A DNA stretch of 64,000 bases from contig OX243817.1 in the NCBI GenBank assembly GCA_945859605.1, positions 22,194,123 to 22,258,122 on the forward strand, in the 5' to 3' direction. The notes beneath the pieces were generated by a model. It was given only the letters and a program-made list of their open reading frames with translations, was not told the DNA's origin and did no database searches. This DNA is from Lumbricus rubellus (taxonomy: Eukaryota > Annelida > Clitellata > Crassiclitellata > Lumbricidae). The position numbers were made by a program, and so were the translations under genes. Shown here piece after piece: positions 37,201 through 47,800 of the stretch; within the stretch, counting starts at the first letter, position 1; the number at the start of each line of letters is the position of its first letter.

Positions 37201-40200
37201 GTGCAAGCTTGGAACGATCTTGACCAGCGATTTTATTGACTTGGCGGTGCGTGAATGGCGCAAGCGACTTCGCGCATGCGTAGAAGCTATAAAGGCGGAC
37301 AGTTTGAGTACAAACTCATAATCGTTTTACATTGCCTGCTATTTAGCTCTAAATTTCCAGAATTTCATTGACATTGCTTGAATATTGTTAAAATTATAAC
37401 AATTTTACTAGGGGCTTTGTTTTTTATGCCTCACGGTGTATATATATATATATATCTGAGAATAAAACATTGGTTGTCGAATACTTTTTAGTTCTTTAGT
37501 ACAAAACTCGAATCTCTGTTGGGCAAGACGAGGTTGGTGGTCAACAATTTCATGTTCAGCACACCACTTGCGTAAGTTTCATTTGAATTACACTCTGACA
37601 TGAACTAGGTCATTGTTGTCATTGATTAACACGTAACATTGCATGTTTTCAGTTAGGAAAATATATCTTCTTTCCTGAACGATACTCTATACCCTCTTCG
37701 ATCTCAGACTGGTGCAAATACAGATGTTTATGGTTACTAAGCCTGAATAGCACCCCCAACTTTAGAACTAGCTCTCTGCTGAAATTGATGCAAAAAGTAG
37801 AATGGCTCATGTTAAGTTTGTGAGTTTATTGTGACTGCTGTAGGAAATCTGCTCAGACAGAATACAGTAAGCCGTTGATGATAACAGCAGGACAGGATGC
37901 CTTTCAGCAAATAGGTATGTTGACATATCAGCTTTCTGTTTAAGTTTGTTCAGCTTAATTTTGATGAAATATGTGAGAACCCATACCATTCACTCAAAGA
38001 TGATGAGGTTTTGATATTAACGTTGTTGATGTAACTAGTGCAATGCATGATGAATTGATGATATATAATATTTTATTTATAGGTGTCTGTTATATTTCGT
38101 ATAATTTCTTGTGAACACAGGAGTTATTCAAAAACAGTGTGCTGTAACTTGAGAGCTCCAGTTCTCCACATTTATTATTAATAATAATATTAAATAATGA
38201 TAAAAGTGCCATTAATAGATATCTCAGCTAAAGTGCCTCGAAACCGAGTTGAAGCGCTGGACAGTAATAGAGAGGCGTTGCAGCAAAAAGTAATAATATT
38301 AATAATAATAAAGGATTGCCTGAGCTAGAATAATTAAAACACAGTTGCTGGCATAAGCCGCCTGGCTAATTGCAAAGTGATTATTCATTATGATTGTTGT
38401 AACGTAAATTTTATGCAGTTAATAATTTGAATTTACTGGTGCATCTGTTGGCTTAAAAAATTATAACTTTTTGTGCCCCAAGGTTTCAAAATGTTGGATA
38501 GTAATCATAGTACTGTTGTGAAATATCTGCATTTTTGTTTATTCTCAGGAACCCCTCCACTACCAGACGGTGACATAGGACGTATAACTGCCAAGTGAGT
38601 TCCATCAAGTTATTTTAGATACCATACATACAATGTATACATATACAATACATACATACATACATATACAATGCAGGCATATAATATAGCTCTTACTTTA
38701 TAGAAATCTCTGAGACAATTCGTCATGGTTGATCAGTTGTTAGATATTGTGGTAGATGGTCTTTGAAAATATAACAGCTGACAACGCGACACCATCAGCT
38801 GCTAAAACCATTCCTTACACTTTTCATGGCTTATCAGGCACAATTCGAATTGCAAACTTTATTAATAATAATTATTATAAGAAGTTGGTGTTTATACACA
38901 GACATCCACTACAAGTTGTCCGATTTGGTCCAGTAAGCGATGTAAATAAAGCTGCTGAATTTTATGATTTTATTAGGATTTTTCCATCTATGATTGCTGG
39001 TGTCAATTTTGATTAGCTGTCATGCCAGTTTAGGTCCCTGTTTACTCGACAATGGAGTAAGACCACATAGAAAGATAGACTAGATAGTGTGGTAGAACAG
39101 AGAAATAATTTGTATAATCCTAAGTTCTTTTTTGCAGAACTCCCTGGGATCTTTGGAAGCATGCCTACACTCAGCATTTCCCTCAGGAGGTAAATCTCTC
39201 CAATTATTTCTTGTGTGGATAGTGGTAGTTTCGTACTGTAATATTTTAAGTGTGAGTAAACCTTTTTAGATACACACCAACACATGCCATTTCCCATTTC
39301 AAATAAATGTAATAAGGGTATGAATAAATTCGAGACTTCGTCTGATTTGAAGATCTGTTAACTTAGACTTGCCATTATCAGTAACTGGCCCATCAGGGAC
39401 TACAGACCTTATTATTCTTCATCTTTTTACTAACTAAAGTTGTGATACTACCTATAAGTTTCAGCTTACAACTTGGTGCATTAGAACACTTGAACCAGTA
39501 GTTTAAGACGTCGTCCATAAATTTACAGACTCTAATTAAAATTACCGGTAGTTATGTATAAATTTTACAGTGGTATCTGTTAAAATAGAATAGTAGCTCA
39601 AGTATTACTGAAAGTGCTTATAATTATAAGTACGGTATTCAGTATAATACATCTTTGCAATAGTATGGTATTTGTTCCATACCATGCAATGTATGCTGTG
39701 GAATATCCATTATTTGGGTCATTGGTTGATGCAGTATTATCGTTATCTCAGTGTGATAATTAGAATGTATATTACATTGTATACAATAATATTGTGAACT
39801 TGGTTATGTTCCAGAGTTTTGCTGACCCATCGTTGGCAGCGGATCCTGCAAAAGACAAACAATTCGCGGAAAAGGAGATCGACGCGATGAGAGCCAAAAA
39901 GGACGAGGTCGGCCGCTATTTGTCATTTCTTCTGTTCGTCATACTTACTTACTTTGGTCCATATGAAAAATTACCCTTCAATCACAAAATACTTGTTTTA
40001 GTGTAAAGAAATGGTTCAGAAAATGCTGGTTCACTACAAATGCTTTTTACACAATTTTACAAATAAAAACCCAACAGCAGAACCGACTCGGAAGTTAAAA
40101 TAATATTTCAAACTGATTAATTAACTGAGTGAACAAAAAATGCTGTCAGAGATTTGTCAGATGTTAGAAATTGCCAAGTTTTACTGCAACAAAGAGTTGT

Positions 40201-40401
40201 GTTGGGTCATCTGCAGTGATTTGTAATACTTACACGGATACTGATTGTAATCGTAAGTGCTCATTCATATAGCGCCTCTTCAAGAAAACTCGTCAGGTAC
40301 AACCGACCTCATTATGCAAGACCAGGATCGAACACAAGATCACATTCAAATAAAATGATCTTCAATTGCTTGTGCATTTAGAGGCATAGAAAGTAACACA
40401 G

Positions 40402-40447
<46 letters not shown>

Positions 40448-40686
40448 CAAAATCAAGTGGAGTCCCCTGGGGCATGAGAGCAGCTCTTTCAAGTCCTTTT
40501 TATCTCGGCATTCACAACTTAGTACATTTCAACATTTCCCGATCATTTCTTTCGACAGTTGATAAACGTTAGTTTACATTTTCTTGCACCTGTCTTTGTA
40601 ACCAGGAGCTCGAATACTACCGAAAGCAAGCGGAGAGAAGAGGCAAAGCATCGTACATGAAGTCACCACTAGAGGGCTACTCGTAG
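29465..40686 (+). CDS. DYNC2LI1: Cytoplasmic dynein 2 light intermediate chain 1, complete
   Basis: Fourteen exons: 29465-29673, 29933-29997, 30670-30719, 31642-31746, 32236-32324, 32720-32906, 33523-33591, 34350-34427, 37492-37571, 37844-37914, 38549-38594, 39138-39189, 39815-39907, 40606-40686; 424 aa with phases consistent. The P-loop GSKDAGKTS spans exons 3-4. [62 protein letters not shown] and [17 protein letters not shown] match human DYNC2LI1 closely. Human is about 351 aa; the excess is a roughly 70-aa Ser/Lys-rich N-terminal extension. By family it is a Ras-like-fold subunit of the dynein-2 motor, which drives retrograde intraflagellar transport in cilia. The start has a strong context (AAGCATGG). 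Introns 5 and 7 use GC donors. Confidence 0.93.
31059..31291 (+). mobile_element. SINE family A, plus orientation, in DYNC2LI1 intron 3
   Basis: The head GCATTGGTTAACACGCTAG and the tail GCGTTTCATTAAAGAAAAAT match the copies at 10862 and 32388. Box B is decayed. Confidence 0.7.
31315..31373. mobile_element. Decayed micro piggyBac-like element, 59 bp
   Basis: TTAA at both ends. The interior CGAGCTGCACTGATTTTCCA parallels GAGCTACACTGGTTTACCA in the copy at 41912. It directly follows a SINE. Confidence 0.5.
31397..31617 (+). mobile_element. SINE family B, tRNA-headed and L2-tailed, best copy
   Basis: GGGGCACGGTGGTGTAGTGG carries box A and GGTTCGAATCC is box B. The body runs to GAGAGCTGGAAGAGGCGCTA. 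This GAGGCGCTATA tail resembles L2/CR1 LINE 3' ends. It lies in DYNC2LI1 intron 3, 25 bp before the exon-4 acceptor. Confidence 0.8.
31921..31997. repeat. Left arm of inverted repeat flanking DYNC2LI1 exons 5-6
   Basis: This GATGAT-rich stretch is the reverse complement of 33040-33113. I count two mismatches and one 3-bp indel over about 74 bp. The unique end ATATGATTACATCCAAGATG shows the match is not mere trinucleotide repetition. Confidence 0.85.
32080..32165. repeat. GATGAT-rich microsatellite
   Basis: An imperfect GAT repeat in DYNC2LI1 intron 4. It creates His-rich antisense frames that are not genes. Confidence 0.8.
32388..32616 (-). mobile_element. SINE family A, minus, in DYNC2LI1 intron 5
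   Basis: Nearly identical to 10862-11106, ending in GAACCTGCTACCTCTCGCAC and the head complement TTAACCATTACTCTACCGGG. Confidence 0.8.
33040..33113. repeat. Right arm of inverted repeat flanking DYNC2LI1 exons 5-6
   Basis: Reads CATCTTGGATGTAATCATAT and continues as the complement of 31921-31997. It lies in intron 6, next to an L2-type SINE tail fragment (32993-33035). Confidence 0.85.
34235..34349 (+). repeat. ATTG repeat abutting DYNC2LI1 exon 8 acceptor
   Basis: TTGATTGATTGATTGG units run to GATTGATTGATTGTAG at the acceptor of exon 34350-34427. Minus-strand Ser-Ile-Asn-Gln frames are artefacts of it. Confidence 0.8.
34802..34871. mobile_element. Micro piggyBac-like element, 70 bp
   Basis: TTAA-CCCTTTAACGATGGG ... 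TTGTTAAAGGG-TTAA in DYNC2LI1 intron 8. Confidence 0.75.
35068..37438. mobile_element. Fold-back mariner-like element interrupted by a hAT
   Basis: TA-flanked ends CACCGTGAGGCATAAAAAAC and complement. The left arm 35068-35352 is the inverted copy of the 3' end seen at 35775-35819 plus 37188-37438. Both arms encode the same transposase C-terminus: left on minus ([20 protein letters not shown]), right on plus ([16 protein letters not shown]). The plus strand between them keeps a catalytic-region piece [20 protein letters not shown] at about 35708-35768. The transposase 5' half is absent and the element cannot be autonomous. Confidence 0.85.
35820..37187. mobile_element. Non-autonomous hAT element, 1368 bp, nested in the fold-back mariner
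   Basis: CAGCGGTTCTCAACCTGTGG ... GGTTGAGAACCGCTG with an exact TCGTAAGC duplication at 35812-35819 and 37188-37195. The interior 36079-36530 is a decayed array of roughly 110-bp units (TGAAGTCTTAAACCATGACT ... CAGCATTGAAATTATGA) also present in the hAT at 52227-55252. Confidence 0.9.
40398..40446. repeat. CA dinucleotide microsatellite
   Basis: A pure CA run of roughly 45-50 bp in the last DYNC2LI1 intron, next to an L2-type tail fragment at 40269-40300. Confidence 0.95.
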
Positions 40687-41431
40687 GAGGTCACTCAGTG
40701 CAACACAAGTCTGAGTGTTATGATGAAAAGGAGACAATGATGACTTCATTCATGTAATTAATTAATATGTAACCATAAGATACGCTCTATTTATTTCCAA
40801 ACTGATAAAGACTCTACTGAGTGAACTTAATTATTTTTACACTTGTATGAACATGACAGTGCACATCATATGTTTGCCTACAATGTTTAGTTCGTCTTCT
40901 GACCTAGAGGTAATTGAATGTCATGCATAGAAAATATTTTGACTGTTTGTCGAGATGTGTTAATAATACTGATATAAATGGCATGTTTCAATTACAATTA
41001 TAGAAATATTTAAAAATTAGTCCAAAAAAGTTAAAAAAAACACAGATATAATGCTCTTCATGTAAAATTAGACTTGGTGACTTGAACGTTCGTGTAGACC
41101 AGGAAAGCCGTTACAAACGTACAAGATTATCAGACCTATAAGGTAACCGATTTAAAATGAAACCAAAACTATTCTATTCGATGATTACAGTTGTAGGCCT
41201 ACCAGCATCCCTTACAGCCTAGCGGCACCGTTACTGTCGGAAAATAAATCTTTCATTTCACAATCGCATGTTAAGAGTGTAGGAAGTTAAATTATAAAAA
41301 TACCACAATTTATGCATATTATGCAGCATATTGATGTGGGGAATCAGTTACTTAAAACATAGAGATCATGTCTTTTGAATGTATTAAATTTTAATAGATA
41401 CAGTATCGGTATCAATCAGGTATCGATTGTT
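40687..41431. other. Convergent 3' ends of DYNC2LI1 and the zinc-finger gene
   Basis: Plus-strand AATAAA at about 41243 could end DYNC2LI1. Minus-strand AATAAA near 40791 could end the zinc-finger transcript, so the 3' UTRs would overlap. No other feature seen. Confidence 0.4.
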
Positions 41432-41830
41432 TCAGTCGACATATGCATCAGAAGGGTATAGTAGTTGTTGCGCTGGTCTTCCACGTCTCGCATTCTTCTT
41501 TCTTCCGTGCTTCCTCACTTGATGTGTCAGCAGCGTGCAGTGGTGGTTGAATGTTGCATCGCATAGGTTGCACACGTATTTAGTCACGGTGTGGCTCAGT
41601 TTCGCATAACTAGATGATGTCTGGCGAGCCGCCACGGCTGCTACAGCAGATGGTGTTAGCTGAGCAGACATTTGCCGATTGGGAGGTAAAGTGCAAAAAC
41701 GGGGATCCATGTGTTTGGTGAAAGATACTTCGCTGGAAGCGTTTCTTCTGCCGTAATATCTCTGTGCTAGCGACGCACGCTGGTCAGTTGTGCGTTGACG
41801 CACGACAGGCAATTGGCATGATCTGGCGTC
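41432..41830 (-). CDS. Alternative terminal exon with C2H2 finger (most distal)
   Basis: TTGACAG acceptor then 132 codons and TGA. Finger: YVCNLCDATFNHHCTLLTHQ followed by VRKHGRKK (C-x2-C-x12-H-x4-H), then ARRGRPAQQLLYPSDAYVD. The upstream part is Ser/Thr/Ala-rich linker. Phase 0 fits the donor at 56023. Confidence 0.75.
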   Translation of the reverse strand, partial: DARSCQLPVVRQRTTDQRASLAQRYYGRRNASSEVSFTKHMDPRFCTLPPNRQMSAQLTPSAVAAVAARQTSSSYAKLSHTVTKYVCNLCDATFNHHCTLLTHQVRKHGRKKNARRGRPAQQLLYPSDAYVD

Positions 41831-44800
41831 CTGTCAATGAAACGTGCAAATGTTAAAAAAAGATCAGCTAATTTTTTAGAGACGGTTTGAAGTTCTAGCA
41901 ATGTCAGCGTCTTAACACTTTAATGACGAGCTACACTGGTTTACCAGTCATTTTACTACTCTTGTCATTAAAGTGCTAACTTGGTATACGAGGACGCCAG
42001 TTCTGTACCTTCCTATCTCGTCTCTCATTTTATATGTAGTTTATGTGCATACTCATTTTACACCAAAGAGGACTGTGCTTGTGAAACAGAAATCTTTGGA
42101 AAGGGAATTGAACCCATGACATATTATGATTGCCTTCTTCTACAGAATCCTGCCACTCTCGAACATTTACACATATCCCTTAAACTACTAGCAAAGCGAA
42201 ATTGGTGCCACTATTGGATAATGGGGGCACTATAAAATTCACAAGAAAGATGTTCAATTCAAATGTTTCTTTTTCCATTACTAAACAAAACACAACAGAA
42301 TTCAAATTTCTTATGTCATCACTGAAGTTTGCCACATTCAGCTTATTAAGGCAAACGTTGCCCAAATGCAACCTAAGAAATACCAGTTAAAAGTGATTAT
42401 AAAATTCTTTTAGAAACAATATACATTCAGTTGCAAAAGTTCGTATTCTAGATGTAAAAAATATAATAAATTACAGTTTATAATAAACTATCGTTCTTTT
42501 AATAACCAACTCTTCCCGAGTTTTCAAACTAGACTGATCTGTTCATGCAATATAATATCGCTTCACAGTTATGAACATTAAGAATAAACTCAAACAATGA
42601 CAAACTTTTGATGTAAATGTTACAATGTTTAGTCAATCATTGAATTATTGTTTAACCCTTTAATGCCGGAGGGTATTGGATTTCCCATACATTTTACTAC
42701 CTTCTCGGCATTAAAAGGTTAAAACAGCTGTGTACCGTAATATTATTAACAACAAGCACTGGCAATGAAAATAAACCTAGCATTTTTCACAGGAAAATAC
42801 AAAATATCAATTGAAATGCTTAGCAGAAAAGTGACATCCTAATGCAGTGCTGGGCATCAAATGTTTTCTCAGTAACAGATTGTTCAACCAGGCAAAGTAC
42901 CAGAACACCATCACAGCTTATTGCAGTATGTAAAACACTGCATTGACCCTTGCAGCAATTGCAGCATGCATAGTTACAGCACAATTGATTGTATAAGGGG
43001 ATATGCAAAATGACATAATTTGCATTATATTATGAATGCTATGGCTTTTCATAGCATCATATAGCATTTGACATAAATGTGTCAAAACACATGGCAAAGC
43101 ATTTCGCAAAACATATGCCATTTGGTATATTATGGTCATACATGACATAGCATTTATACACAATTAGCAATATGCCACATTACATACATATATTACATTC
43201 GAGACCCTCTTATTAACCCTTTACCCATTCATTTTTCCCGTTAAGCCTGCCTGTGTTTTCAGCGGATATTCTCGGGGCAAACGGGTAACGGGTTAAGATG
43301 AGTATCGATATTCGGTTCAGCCCTAGAAAGCATCAGATAGCTGTGTTCCAGTATTAAGCCAATGGGGTCAATGAACAATGCACTCTGCTGCATATGGGGA
43401 CCTGTTGGTTCTGTGCTCCCAAACAATAATACAGAAATTTTGTCGACTGTTCTATAAAAATTATTTATATAACAGATGCTAAAAAAAACATGCCTTACTA
43501 ATGCTCAAATAAATACATACAAGCATAACACAAGAGGCTTGTGACATAAATCTTATGCCATGTCGTATATAAAAGTGCAAGACAAAGCATAGTAAATGGT
43601 ATGACTCAAACTTTTTCATTCAAAAATCTCCAATAAAAATTATTCTCGGGCAAACATTTCGCAACATTTTTCAAATGCCCATAAACCCACAAACAAGAAA
43701 ATATAATAAGACTCAAACTTTTTCATTCAAAAATCTCCATTAAAATTATTTTTAGGCAAACATTTAGCAACATTTTTCAAGGTTGGGCTATCTTCAAATG
43801 CTCGTAAACCCAAAAAAAAGAAAAAAGAACCGTTGTAGAGGACAGTGTCAAGTTGCCATAACCACACAACATACAGAGATCAGAATACAGACGTCCAGCT
43901 CAAAGAACCAAGCATTGCACTTAGCCTAGAGAAGTTTACAGATTCCACAAGATTTAACAACTTTGGAAAAGTGACCAATAAGCAAGGAACCCACATCGGA
44001 AAAAATTGATTTCGACTTAGGTACTAACAAAACTCAAGCGAGGGAATGGATCAGTTGTGGCAAAATTAAAGTAACAGCAGGTCGAGCAAAGTAAACTGGG
44101 GTCTCGTGCATCAAAGACTTGAGAAAATCGGTGGTCGGCCTCGTTTTTGCTTCTTTCGTCCATGCGCATTTATCTGGTGACGCAGTAGACTTCTCCTGTG
44201 GCCCATGGTCGCCCCGCACAGCTTGCAGACAAAGCTAGTCATAGTGCCCGAATTTGCGGCCCAGCCATCGAGTGGCATTTGCTGTGATGGAGATGAGAGA
44301 AGGTTCTGCTGCGAGGCACCAGTGCGTGGCATGAGCGCCTGACCGGTGGCGTTGGTTGACTGGGTTATTCGACGCCGGAAAGTGCGGGAATTACCAGTGG
44401 TCATCGAAACAGTGAAGCGCGACATTGCGTCCATCGTCTGCCAAAGATACAACCAAAACACCAGTTAGCCTTAGTTGTCCCACGTCAGCCACGTCTGAAC
44501 AGCGCGTCAGCCAAATTTAAACCAAATCAATTTGCCTGCTTTCACCAGGGTGGACAAAGACAGATACGGCAATCAAATAAGTTAAGGGAAAGTAAGATTG
44601 CGACATAAGATTGCGACAGTGCGACACCCTTCAGACTGCTTTCAAAAGTGAATTTCAGCAGTTGTTCTAATATTTAACTGACTCAAGACACGTGAATATA
44701 GAAAGATATGCAAGTACCGCTTCATGTGAACTTGTGAAGCCTAGTTGTGTTGATTGTTTGATGAGGCAATGAGGTAAACAAATCAGAGAAAGTATTGGTC

Positions 44801-47800
44801 AAGTCTTTTACAAACATTAAACATCAGAGACTATGAATTAGAAGATGGTGAGAATTGCTGTATTATTTTTTTTTGTCCCAGTGTTATATGAAATGGAGAA
44901 GTACCGATAGTTGCACCATGGACATTTCTCAGTGACACAAGTCTGCCATGATGGGTATGAAGCAGGAGGCAAACAGGAGAATTTGACTAGAATTAGGCAC
45001 ATTTAGCAGCAACCGTTCGATTTATCAATTGCTTCAATGCCGACCTGCTCTGCTATTGATTGTAATGATGAGTGTCTTTAAAATCACTAAGCACCAGTTT
45101 AAGCTACTTCGGCCACGTGATGAGATCAAACTGTTTGGAAAAAGAATTGATGTTGGCATGCGGAGAGGGAAGAAAAAGATGAGGAAGACGAAGGAAGAAA
45201 TGGATGGATGAAATACACGAGAAGTCTGGTATGAGCTTGGAGACGCTAAGACAGGCGACAAGAGAGAGGAAACACTGGGGGATACATCGTAACTGACGGC
45301 ACCAGGTGACCAGGTGAAGCATCAGTTTGACACTATTTATGCATGCCAGTCAAATCGATTGAAGTATACAACATTCATCCCAGTCAGTTCTCGGATTGGT
45401 GACTCTCACAGTCCTCTATCCTTTCAAGGATGGTAAAGAACTAGCCAATCACCACAAGCCAGAATGCTCACAACTTAGATGAATTATCCTTTCACAAAGC
45501 CAAAAACAATATTGCAATGAATGATAATATATTCATTATCAAGAATATCAGCATTTTTTATGTCTTCATTCACAGAGATTGGAGGAGATTGTTCAGATGA
45601 TCACAAGGACAGCATGGGGATTGATTCACCTCTCCCCCCACCCAATACTTGAGTGCTAGGACACAACATCAACAGGACAGTTTTGGCACTGTTTAAATTA
45701 AATTTAAATTAATTTCGATTATCTTACTCAGCACTGTTAAAAAAAGTAATAGTGCAGCAAGTTTACAATGAAAATCAATTATCAAAAATTCAAACCAATA
45801 CAACAAGATAATTTTTGGTTTGCAGCTGAAATATTAATGGAGTCATTACTTTTTTAGCATTCTGTTTTGAGAAAAATAAAGAATGTATTAGATGAGTACG
45901 CTTCAACATTTAGTACTTCAGTGTTGCTGGTCTTATAATTAATTTAAGGAACTTCAAAAAGCTGCTCTGGTAAACGGTCACAAGAAAAATCAGGTACACA
46001 TAAAACATTATCAGACTGACACCTCTGTACATGAATCACATTTACATGCTCCAAACACAACCAAAATTTAAAAAGAAAGTTCCACTTCAGTTAAGAATGG
46101 GCTACAGGCATTTTAAGAATGACATTGTTTTTTGCCTCTGGCCCTCAGTTCTGGAAATCATTGCCTGTTTCTATCTGCTCAGCTAGTTACTCTGATGTTA
46201 TTTAGGTCTAAACTGAAATACCACTGTTTCAACTAGCTTACTCCCCACAACCCATCTGCCATACTTAGCAGAACTTACAGATCTTTGTGTGGTTCTTTCC
46301 AATAGATTGCAATTTCTGAATGTGCGTTTGCTTAAAGTGACATTCGATTGATGTGTCTTATGGCACTACAGAAGTTTTGGGGATGGAATGATTCTTACTT
46401 AGGTGCTAAGAAATACACAACCATGCCATTTATTCTGACAGAGAAAATTTACTCTATTGCAGTTGATTAGTCATCAACCTTATTCCAACTCTTTTACAAC
46501 AACAGTTTGTTCTTGAAGAGCTAATGTGCACCAACAACCTAGATTTTCTTTACACTCGCAATAAGCAAACCTTTCAATAACTACTTTAAAGCAACAGCTG
46601 AATATCTAAATATAAAGATCAGGATATTGTTTACATTACATGCACAAGTTACTGTATAGTGTATACATATGTTCAATGAATTGTAAATAAATTCATTGAA
46701 CTGTAAAACATGCACTACACAATAAACTGTTTCTGCTCAATGAAATGCACTGCATCATAACCTTTCCTGCAGAAGAACATCTATAATGTGAATAGCCCAT
46801 AGATATAACATTACACCAAATATCATCATTACAAAATGGCTATAAATTTGAGCAGCAGAAAATTTGACAAGCATTCAGCAAAGAATGTACTGAACTAAAT
46901 GTTCACTTACAGCAGACACAACTCGATGTTTAACGTGTAGTGAAGCCACATTTACGTCTGTAATTTTGGAACATTACTTTAATACATTACACAAAAGCTA
47001 CTTTTAAAATAAAAAGCAAACATTGTCACGGCATTTTAGAGATCATTTTAGAAATATGGCATTTTGAAAGTAGTAAAAAGTATTTAAAATATTCTTTCAA
47101 ATGCTATTTGAAAGTATTCTTACCCATTACTGAGCATAGGGTCATGGCACATAAGCAGAAACTATGAACTTAACAACAATAAAACGCTAACCAATGGCAA
47201 TGTGTCAATGTTTAGCCGAAGGACAAGAGCGATTATCGCAGGCAGCAAAGATCGATATGAGGCGACAAGTTGTTGAAGGTCATTATGCCCATGTTACAGA
47301 ATTCGTACGTAATAAGTCCTCACTTGGTGCTCACGCTGTGTGCACCTTCCTGAACAAGTGCCTTGGCTCTACTCTTAAACTGGTCTGTCTAACGTTATAA
47401 ATCTACGAACACTTTTGCATCAAGCATCTCTACAAAAAGAGAATTTCCAGCACAGGAAATATCAGAAATCTAGAGAACATTAGAAGTCAAATAAATTTTG
47501 TGATCAATCCATGGTGAAGTAAAATCTTCAACATTCACAGTTGAGGATGCCAAACTAGGTGACATCTAGCTAGTAGGATGAAACTGGAGGACGACCACGC
47601 GGGTTTTTCTTTCTCCCGTGCGCGGTGATCTGGTGACGCAATAGATTTCGTCGGTGACGCATGGCCGCTCCGCAGAGTCTGCACACAAAACATTTCTCCG
47701 TGATTTCGGCTGCCTGCCAGTTCCTAGACGTCTCGCCCAGCTCTAGAATGCAGTCTCGGAATTGCGTTGGTGCCGTCGTGTCTCTGCGTGTCAAGGTGAG

